Shown here in pieces: positions 1-5,356 of a stretch of DNA of 5,356 nucleotides. A program made the translations under genes and the position numbers. The stretch is from contig CAIVCU010000257.1 of assembly GCA_903904495.1 (NCBI GenBank), positions 1 to 5,356 on the forward strand, given 5' to 3'. The notes under the pieces were generated by a model, which saw only the letters and a list, made by a program, of their open reading frames with translations, searched no databases and was not told where the DNA came from. The stretch is from an uncultured Chlorobiaceae bacterium. GTDB taxonomy: Bacteria; Bacteroidota; Chlorobiia; Chlorobiales; Chlorobiaceae. Position 1 is the stretch's first letter. Each line of letters starts with the position of its first letter.

Positions 1-1
1 C

Positions 2-406
2 GACAGCCTCGTCAACAAGGTGGTAGAAATAAAAAACGGCTCCCTTCAGCTCTACCTCGGCACCTATGCCGAATATCTGGAAAAAGCCGAAAAAGCCCTT
101 GAGGCGGAACGCAAAGAAGACGCTGCCGGACGGCAGAAAAAACAGAGTGCCCCTCCACAAATCAGCGAGAAAGAGAAAGAGCTGACAAAGAAAACCTCCG
201 CAGCTAAAAAAGACAAAAAAAGAATTGAGGAGATAGAGCAGAAAATCAACCGGCTTGAGCAAAAGAAAGAATCACTTGAAACCATGATGGCAACAGAGGA
301 TTTCTATAAAAAAAGCCAGGAGGAAACTGCTAAAATCCTTGATGGATACCATACACTATGCAATGAACTGAATACGCTGTTTGCAGAATGGGAACAAAAC
401 AGTTAA
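2..406 (+). CDS. ABC-F family ATPase, C-terminal part (partial, 5' end outside window)
   Basis: The reading frame is open from base 2 to the TAA at 404-406 and gives 134 residues; the start lies left of the window, so the in-frame GTG at 20 is internal. The first residues (DSLVNKVVEIKNG, then LYLGTYAEYLEK at 17-28) match the stretch that follows the switch histidine of the second nucleotide-binding domain in ABC-F proteins (usual pattern: SHDR-F-D, then EI-G-L, then Y-GNY-YLE-K). From about residue 30 the chain is very rich in Lys, Glu and Gln. Residues 56-130 look like a two-helix coiled coil, as in the ABC_tran_CTD tail of Uup/YdiF-like members. ABC-F proteins are soluble, lack membrane domains, and act on ribosomes; the tail is thought to bind nucleic acid. 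Walker A, signature and Walker B motifs are outside the window, so the subfamily and any antibiotic-resistance role cannot be judged. The gene converges on the kinase gene with a 45-bp gap. Confidence 0.88.
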   Translation, partial: DSLVNKVVEIKNGSLQLYLGTYAEYLEKAEKALEAERKEDAAGRQKKQSAPPQISEKEKELTKKTSAAKKDKKRIEEIEQKINRLEQKKESLETMMATEDFYKKSQEETAKILDGYHTLCNELNTLFAEWEQNS

Positions 407-451
407 TGATTTACTCCCGGCATCAACCCCGAACCTGTTTTTTCAAAAAGA

Positions 452-3400
452 CTACAGCCATTTTTTAAGAGTTTCAACCAGTATAGAAGGGTCTATTGGT
501 TTTGATACATAATCATTCATACCCGCCTGCATACAATTCTCACGGTCACCCTGCATGGCATGAGCCGTGAGAGCAATTACCGGTACATGATGATTGAGTA
601 CAGCTGAATGTGGATTCCGGATAATACGTGTTGCCTCCAGGCCATCCATTTCCGGCATCTGCACATCCATGATGACAAGATCGTATGTAAGGACCTCAAG
701 CGCCTTGAGTACTTCAGCCCCATTGCTGACAACGTCAATATTGTAGCCGAGCTTCCTTAGAATACCCATCACCACCTTCTGATTGACGTTGCTGTCCTCT
801 GCAAGCAGCAGCCTGATCTTTCTGCGAGGAGCTTCATCATGCTTATTTGTTATGGGCTGAAGCTTTGTGACCTCATCATCTTTCTTTGCATCCTGCCTAT
901 CTTTGATCAGGCTCGTCTGCTTTTTAAAAGGAAGGATAAACCAGAACTCCGAACCTTTGTTTTCGAGACTGTTCACCCCTATCTCTCCTCCCATAAGCTG
1001 CACAAGCTGACGACATATAGCCAATCCAAGCCCAGTCCCACCGAACCTGCGAGTCGTTGAAGCATCAACCTGGGTAAAACTTGAAAAAAGGATATCAATT
1101 TTCTGTTGAGGAATACCAATACCGGTATCTATGACAGAAAAACGAAGCAAATCCTCCTCATCACTGCTTGAAACCATCCCGACATTGACAGATACCTCTC
1201 CCTGATGGGTAAACTTGATGGCATTACCGGCAAGATTGTTGAGCACCTGACAGAGCCGCCCCGGATCGCCACTGAGTAGAGGGAAAACATCTGGCGAGAG
1301 AGTACAGGTAAAGGTGAGTTTCTTTTCAGCGACTCTAAGCGCCATGATCGAAGCAAAGTCGCCGAGAATGTTGCGCAGGTCAAAATCAATCACTTCAAGA
1401 TCAAGTTTTCCAGCCTCAATCTTGGAAAAATCAAGGATATCATTGATCAGGCTCAACAGTGACTCGGCACTTGAGAGTACCGCCTGCGCATATTCCCTCT
1501 GCTCAGTGTTCAACGTTGTATCAAGCAGAAGAGTCGTCATACCGATAACTCCATTCAACGGTGTGCGGATTTCATGGCTCATATTGGCCAGAAACTCGCT
1601 CTTTGCCCGATTTGCTGTTTCTGCTAGAAATCGTGCATTAATAAGCGCAGTTTCATTCCGATGACGAACCTCAGCATTGGTAATGAGTTCGGCTAGAATC
1701 CGAAGCAGGGCGATATCCTCATCCCCCCAGGTTTTCAACTCACGGACTGAAGAGAAACCGACAAAGCCGAAACACTCTTCTGAATAATTCAATGGAATCG
1801 TTATCAGAGACTTAATCCCTTTAGCCTCCAGTCCGGCACGAAAAACACTATCTTCCTTTAATTCCTTTACATCCGGAATATAGACAACCTCTCCCCTCTG
1901 ATGACTTGAAACCCATTCCAGCAATTCCTGATATGGCACATCCTGCAGATCCTGAATATGAGGAGCGATACCTGATGCACACCACTCATGGGTGTTGCTC
2001 ATGGATTCACGTTCGAAGTCATAGTGAAACAGGTAGACACGGTCAACCCCTGAAAACTCTCCGACAAGAGCAAGCACCCTGTTAATGGAGTTATCGAGAT
2101 CGTTGAGGGGCTTGTTGACAAAACTGATAGCAAGGTCTATAAGCAGCATTTGAAATGACGAGCGGTGCCTGATCTCCTCTTCCACTTTTTTCCGGGACGA
2201 TATGTCACTGTGGGAACCGGCCATACGGTAAGAAACGCCATCCTTGTCCCGAAGCGCCTCGCCTTTACCCAATATCCAGATATAAGACCCATTGCGGTGC
2301 CTGAGTCGAAATTCAATACTGAATGATGGGATTTCAGCTTTCAGATACCGGTCAAGATATGCCTCATAGAGTGGTTTGTCCTCAGGATGCAGACGATCTT
2401 CAAAGGTGGCATACAGATTGGAAAGCTCATGATCTTCAAAACCAATCATGTTTTTCCATCTGGGGGAAAGATAAAGAGTGTTATCCCGTAAATTCCAGTC
2501 CCAGATACCGTCATTACTACCGTTTACAGCCAGCATATACTGTTCACGGCTCAGAATAAGTTCTTTTTCACGACGGTTTATGCTCCTGTCCACACGGCTT
2601 AAAAGAACAATAAGAAATCCGAAAAACAGGGCAAAAACAACAACAAGAGCAATGCCGACAATTGCAACAAGACGGTAAACACTCCACTTATACGATGAAA
2701 TGTCCTGCATCATGATCATCTTGCCGACTACTCGACCTGAAGCCTCTTTCAGGGGATTTGCAGTAATCCTCCACGATCTGCCGTCAAAATCTGACTCAAT
2801 TCCATCCGTTGCGTCGACACCTGAAAGCACTGCATTAAACTCCTCAGGAAAGCGGCCAAGCGAAGAAAATACCAGTACGTTATCCTTGTAGAGGTTCCAT
2901 GACGCATCGCGCTGAAAAATTTTCATGCCCTCTTCCCACTGGGATCGCTTCAGAAATCTTTTATTGATAAAAATCGCCAGTCCGCGCCCCGACTCAAGCT
3001 TAATGCCTTTAAGAATGTTCTCAGTCTCCTTGCCAAGCTCAATGTAACCGAGAAGACGACCATTAGCGACTACTGGCACTTCAATCCAAAAAGTAAAATT
3101 ACCCAACGGGCCGAGCTCAATCCCGCTTGACGATGCTCCCGTCCTTTCAGCCTCACCTAAAGTAAACCTGTCAATCCGGTCGCCACTTTCAGTCGGTTTT
3201 TGCACACGAAGGATACACTGGCGCTTCGGATCAATAAAATTTAATTGTGATATCCCGTAAAAACGCTTGAGCCCCTCATAGAGTGAAGAGCTGTTTGCAT
3301 AAAGCTGACCTTTATCACGAGAAAGCATTGCGTTTGTTATATCAGTGTCATGAATGAGTGACTCAGCGACAATGCCAAGGGCATCCTTCGATACATCAAG

Positions 3401-4228
3401 GCTTTTCTGAAATGCACCGGATATCTCGGTTTCAGAGCGATGAACAGCCTCATTCATTTTCTGCAGATGCTGCTGCCAGAGGAGAAAGCCCAAAGAGACG
3501 ATAATTATTGAAATCAGTGCCCCAAGGGGAGGAATAAGGCGTCGTCGTACCATGCCTGGAACAACCTCCGCTCGACGCGAAACAAGATATGCGCTGATGA
3601 GGACAATCAGAATCACCAGCATAAGACCAATGGGAATGGATGAACGGGCAACAATATCCAGTACCCAGTCAGAAGCATCGATATCCATACCGAACACAGC
3701 AATGAGCCTTCCGTTCTGAGGATCGACAAGAGGAATAAAGCCACTGACCCAAGTACCCCAGCGATCCGGTACAGGCCCTTCAGTATTTGCTTCTTTTATG
3801 ATGAATACTTTCTGGAGGATATCAGTTGCTTCGTCATATATCTGACCGGCGGGAGAAGATTCCGTTGAATTCGATGGTTCGGAATCAGCATAAAAAAACA
3901 CTTTCCCACTGCTGTTTTTACCAAGAAGATAGATAAAACGGCACTTATGGGCAGCACTTCTGGCTCTTGCAAGCTGCTCCTTGAGCTTGGTGTAAGCAGG
4001 CTTTTCAAGATCAGCTTTCGAACCTTCAAGTGTTCTTAATTGCTGAATGTCAACACCCTGGACAGCAAGACGAACCTGTTGGAGCAGCTGATCACGCATT
4101 TGATGATCTGCATATATGACCGTCCACCATGAAAGAAGAGGAGCAACAAGAAGAAATAATCCTATATACAGAAGAAAAATACGGTTCTTCTTCATTGAAA
4201 CGTGTCTCTGTGTATTTCTTAACTCCAT
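452..4228 (-). CDS. Membrane-bound hybrid sensor histidine kinase (dual extracytoplasmic sensors, PAS, GAF, HisKA, HATPase, REC)
   Basis: This is a 1258-residue hybrid two-component kinase, ending in TAG. Visible order: membrane helix about 17-39; first extracytoplasmic region 41-196, ending in a Cache-like stretch (FIPLVDP...VFGMDID); helix about 197-217; short basic loop; helix about 234-252; second extracytoplasmic region 254-518, resembling dCache_3 (FIDPKRQCILRV, then IDRFTLGEAERTG and GIELGPLGNFTF); helix about 520-544; PAS_3-like domain 564-680; GAF 697-852; HisKA with phosphoacceptor His885 in SHEIRTP; HATPase with N box Asn998/Asn1002, G1 DTGIGIP at 1034 and G2 GGTGLGLA at 1063; receiver 1137-1256 with Glu1144/Asp1145, phosphoacceptor Asp1188, Thr1221 and Lys1243. 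All catalytic residues are present, so it should autophosphorylate and pass phosphate to its own receiver. No HAMP domain or HPt domain is visible; a trans HPt partner is inferred. Ligand and target genes are unknown. The start is uncertain: ATG at 4228 (used here) or ATG at 4195 (Met12, before Lys-Lys and the first helix). Neither has a good Shine-Dalgarno sequence. Confidence 0.95.
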   Translation of the reverse strand: MELRNTQRHVSMKKNRIFLLYIGLFLLVAPLLSWWTVIYADHQMRDQLLQQVRLAVQGVDIQQLRTLEGSKADLEKPAYTKLKEQLARARSAAHKCRFIYLLGKNSSGKVFFYADSEPSNSTESSPAGQIYDEATDILQKVFIIKEANTEGPVPDRWGTWVSGFIPLVDPQNGRLIAVFGMDIDASDWVLDIVARSSIPIGLMLVILIVLISAYLVSRRAEVVPGMVRRRLIPPLGALISIIIVSLGFLLWQQHLQKMNEAVHRSETEISGAFQKSLDVSKDALGIVAESLIHDTDITNAMLSRDKGQLYANSSSLYEGLKRFYGISQLNFIDPKRQCILRVQKPTESGDRIDRFTLGEAERTGASSSGIELGPLGNFTFWIEVPVVANGRLLGYIELGKETENILKGIKLESGRGLAIFINKRFLKRSQWEEGMKIFQRDASWNLYKDNVLVFSSLGRFPEEFNAVLSGVDATDGIESDFDGRSWRITANPLKEASGRVVGKMIMMQDISSYKWSVYRLVAIVGIALVVVFALFFGFLIVLLSRVDRSINRREKELILSREQYMLAVNGSNDGIWDWNLRDNTLYLSPRWKNMIGFEDHELSNLYATFEDRLHPEDKPLYEAYLDRYLKAEIPSFSIEFRLRHRNGSYIWILGKGEALRDKDGVSYRMAGSHSDISSRKKVEEEIRHRSSFQMLLIDLAISFVNKPLNDLDNSINRVLALVGEFSGVDRVYLFHYDFERESMSNTHEWCASGIAPHIQDLQDVPYQELLEWVSSHQRGEVVYIPDVKELKEDSVFRAGLEAKGIKSLITIPLNYSEECFGFVGFSSVRELKTWGDEDIALLRILAELITNAEVRHRNETALINARFLAETANRAKSEFLANMSHEIRTPLNGVIGMTTLLLDTTLNTEQREYAQAVLSSAESLLSLINDILDFSKIEAGKLDLEVIDFDLRNILGDFASIMALRVAEKKLTFTCTLSPDVFPLLSGDPGRLCQVLNNLAGNAIKFTHQGEVSVNVGMVSSSDEEDLLRFSVIDTGIGIPQQKIDILFSSFTQVDASTTRRFGGTGLGLAICRQLVQLMGGEIGVNSLENKGSEFWFILPFKKQTSLIKDRQDAKKDDEVTKLQPITNKHDEAPRRKIRLLLAEDSNVNQKVVMGILRKLGYNIDVVSNGAEVLKALEVLTYDLVIMDVQMPEMDGLEATRIIRNPHSAVLNHHVPVIALTAHAMQGDRENCMQAGMNDYVSKPIDPSILVETLKKWL

Positions 4229-4234
4229 ATTCTA

Positions 4235-4261
4235 TCTATAAAAGGGTGGCCCTTTTTTCAA
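4235..4261 (-). promoter_or_regulatory. Weak sigma70-like promoter candidate for the kinase gene
   Basis: On the minus strand TTGAAA (4261-4256) is followed after 15 bp by TATAGA (4240-4235), with an alternative TAGAAT at 4234-4229 that is 21 bp away. Neither spacing is ideal (17 bp is usual). If either -10 box is real, transcription would begin at or just after the first ATG (4228) and favour translation from Met12 at 4195. The candidate was found by eye in an AT-rich stretch and could be chance. Confidence 0.22.
4240..4256. repeat. Short inverted repeat just upstream of the kinase start
   Basis: The arms AAAAGGG (4240-4246) and CCCTTTT (4250-4256) are perfectly complementary over 7 bp with a 3-nt centre, and the T run continues to 4258. 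The repeat lies 12 bp before the first ATG of the kinase gene, between the two boxes of the weak promoter candidate. It could be an operator or a small hairpin. With only three G-C pairs it is weak as a terminator, and no plus-strand gene needs one here. Confidence 0.4.
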
Positions 4262-4438
4262 TACGAAACAAGAAACGTGCACTCATCGGATGAAAGGCAA
4301 AACAGCCCTGAAAGAGGAGCGGGAGAAAGAAAAAATAAGCCCACATCTCTCATGACAGGCTTGAAATCATAATCTCGATTATTATTCGGGGTTTTCGTCT
4401 TGTGAAGTTACCAATTTTTTTTGGAAATAATCACTCAC

Positions 4439-4472
4439 AGCCCTCTCCAGAACGTCGGTAATGAGAAGGGCT
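4439..4472 (-). repeat. Inverted repeat downstream of the oxidoreductase gene, possible transcript-end hairpin
   Basis: On the plus strand AGCCCTCTC (4439-4447) pairs with GAGAAGGGCT (4463-4472): nine base pairs with one bulged A and a 15-nt loop. In the minus-strand transcript it begins 26 nt after the oxidoreductase stop. That position fits a 3'-end structure, but no U tract follows directly (GTGAGTGATTATTTCC), so it is not a standard intrinsic terminator. Confidence 0.4.
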
Positions 4473-4498
4473 GGTGGTTACCTGTGTTTTTTCCAGTG

Positions 4499-5356
4499 TT
4501 AAATTTTAACCCAGGTGCGAAGGCGATCGGAGCGGTAACCGGCCTGAAGAACCTTCTGAATCTTCAGGCCATCAATAAACCCAGCCGCATCGTGCAGGGT
4601 TTTTTCTCTGTTACGGAGTGCCTTGACAATCCGGTGGGCAAGAAACGCAAAACCGACAGCAAAAATACCGTGCACAGCGAGTGAGGACTGTCTGATCTTT
4701 TCCTGAAGGACCAGCTCGTCCCACGAAAGCATCGGTTCAATGAGTTTCCACCTTGGGGCGTCGATAAGGCTACGACCCCGTTTTGCATTATCGTTTGTCA
4801 CTTCCCAGAGCCTACCTGCACCGTCAAGCCTTATAGTCTTGAGGCTTCCTACAACCTCAAAAGAGAACCATGTGTATGCCCCAACCGTGGTGACATGCAT
4901 AAGAGATGAGCAGCCAAGAGCAACGGAGGAGGGTCCGAACTTCATCATCATTGCAAAGTTGTCATCGGAGGTCACTGCACAGGGCTTGCCACTATTATCC
5001 GGGCGCCAGGGAATACTAGTGGAGAGATTGCATGAGACTTCAGCAATCTCTCCAATGAGATAGCGATTCATGTCGATAAGATGAGAGCCTATCGCACTGA
5101 GAGCGCCACCGCCTTTTGAAGCATCGCACCACCATGACCAAGGCATGTCAGGACGGTTACGACTGGCAAGGTTGACGACGGCACGGACCTCATAGACTTT
5201 GCCAATTTCACCACCATCAATCATTTGTTTCATGCTGCGAACTGCGGGATGAAAGCGGAGCTGGTGGTCGAGAAGGGCCAGCCCGGGAGATTTAGATGCT
5301 ACATCAACCATTGCTGTTGCATCGAGAAGACCGAGGGCAAAAGGCTTTTCGCACAG
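4499..5356 (-). CDS. Gfo/Idh/MocA-family NAD(P)-dependent oxidoreductase, C-terminal part (partial, 5' end outside window)
   Basis: The minus-strand frame is open from the right edge to the TAA at 4499-4501 and gives 285 residues. The in-frame ATG at 5311 is internal, because the 15 codons before it read LCEKPFALGLLDATA, which contains the family's EKP motif (lysine at visible residue 4) normally found near residue 95. About 90-100 N-terminal residues, including the NAD-binding Rossmann fold, are therefore missing. Family members usually have 330-390 residues, so the whole protein would be normal in length. Other family signs are HPAVRSMKQMI at visible 36-46 followed by GEIGKVYEV, GGGALSAIGSHLIDMNRYL at about 82-100 with the conserved histidine at 92, and the usual C-terminal end (DAAGFIDGLKIQKVLQAG...WVKI). 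The residue four before that histidine is Ala88, where many characterised members have aspartate. The family oxidises or reduces sugars, inositols and related polyols or nucleotide sugars; the substrate cannot be told here. The protein is probably cytoplasmic, with no sign of membrane segments in the visible part. Confidence 0.93.
   Translation of the reverse strand: MCEKPFALGLLDATAMVDVASKSPGLALLDHQLRFHPAVRSMKQMIDGGEIGKVYEVRAVVNLASRNRPDMPWSWWCDASKGGGALSAIGSHLIDMNRYLIGEIAEVSCNLSTSIPWRPDNSGKPCAVTSDDNFAMMMKFGPSSVALGCSSLMHVTTVGAYTWFSFEVVGSLKTIRLDGAGRLWEVTNDNAKRGRSLIDAPRWKLIEPMLSWDELVLQEKIRQSSLAVHGIFAVGFAFLAHRIVKALRNREKTLHDAAGFIDGLKIQKVLQAGYRSDRLRTWVKI
4541..4570. repeat. Perfect 10-bp inverted repeat inside the 3' end of the oxidoreductase gene
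   Basis: The arms GGCCTGAAGA (4541-4550) and TCTTCAGGCC (4561-4570) are exact reverse complements around a 10-nt loop. The repeat is coding: on the minus strand it spans the codons for GLKIQKVLQA, ending about 40 nt before the stop codon. An mRNA hairpin of this size would be stable, but no U run follows it. It may be a by-product of the conserved protein sequence and codon choice. Confidence 0.6.

Larger units (their letters stand above)
4229..4498. other. Non-coding gap between oxidoreductase and kinase genes
   Basis: This 270-bp stretch separates two genes on the minus strand. It must hold the end of the oxidoreductase transcript and probably the kinase promoter. I see two inverted repeats (4240-4256 and 4439-4472), a run of eight T at 4415-4422 flanked as CCAA...TTGG, and a weak sigma70-like candidate close to the kinase start. 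No tRNA, riboswitch-like fold or convincing small gene was seen. The length suggests the two genes are transcribed separately, but this is an inference. Confidence 0.6.

Noticed and set aside
2..406. ABC-F fragment as an antibiotic-resistance gene
   Set aside because: Only the C-terminal tail is visible. The long lysine-rich coiled-coil tail fits housekeeping Uup/YdiF-like members, and the diagnostic interdomain linker is outside the window.
407..451. Possible bidirectional terminator between the converging ABC-F and kinase genes (T run at 438-443, A run at 445-449)
   Set aside because: Only 3-4 bp stems can be formed (for example CGG...CCG, or TTTTT/AAAAA with almost no loop). There is no convincing G-C-rich hairpin.
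4258..4353. A 31-codon minus-strand open frame (ATG at 4353, TGA at 4258) with a hydrophobic N-terminal part, upstream of the kinase
   Set aside because: It has no Shine-Dalgarno sequence, and frames of this length occur by chance; there is no sequence support for a leader peptide.
4411..4424. CCAA-T6-TTGG as a hairpin or terminator
   Set aside because: Four-bp arms are too short for a stable stem. The sequence is best read as a homopolymer run in an AT-rich gap.
4407..4540. Recurring GGTAAC(C)/G(G)TTACC at 4407-4412, 4476-4482 and 4534-4540
   Set aside because: The copies are short, unevenly spaced (about 58 and 70 bp) and one is inside coding sequence. This is too weak to call an operator array.
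4421..4684. Plus-strand open frame of 87 codons antisense to the end of the oxidoreductase gene
   Set aside because: It overlaps a well-supported minus-strand family member and shows no recognisable protein features; it is a shadow frame.

Overview
The window is about 5.4 kb of gene-dense bacterial chromosome of moderate G+C (by eye close to 50%). It holds one complete gene and two partial ones. Nothing in it looks like a mobile element, RNA gene or CRISPR array. The very large membrane-bound hybrid histidine kinase and the ABC-F type ribosome-associated ATPase suggest a free-living Gram-negative bacterium with rich two-component signalling. The style of the proteins is compatible with green sulfur bacteria (Chlorobiota) or an anaerobic proteobacterial group, but that is an impression and cannot be proven from these genes.

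Layout, left to right. Positions 2-406 (+) are the last 134 codons of an ABC-F ATPase: the end of its second nucleotide-binding domain and a lysine-rich coiled-coil tail. After a 45-bp convergent gap with no convincing terminator comes the dominant feature, a 1258-codon hybrid sensor kinase on the minus strand (452-4228). It has four predicted membrane segments and two separate extracytoplasmic sensor regions, the second resembling a double Cache (dCache_3) domain. These are followed by PAS, GAF, HisKA, HATPase and a C-terminal receiver. A 270-bp non-coding stretch (4229-4498) lies upstream of the kinase and holds two small inverted repeats and a weak promoter candidate. Positions 4499-5356 (-) are the last 285 codons of a Gfo/Idh/MocA-family NAD(P)-dependent oxidoreductase whose N-terminal Rossmann region lies beyond the right edge.

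No functional link among the three genes is evident. The kinase has no adjacent response regulator or HPt gene in view and so behaves here as an orphan phosphorelay sensor. The oxidoreductase is on the same strand upstream, but the 270-bp gap argues for separate transcription. I found no clearly new biological system. The points most worth a second look are the dual-sensor architecture of the kinase, its ambiguous start next to an inverted repeat, a perfect 10-bp inverted repeat inside the end of the oxidoreductase gene, and the alanine at the usual catalytic aspartate position of that enzyme.
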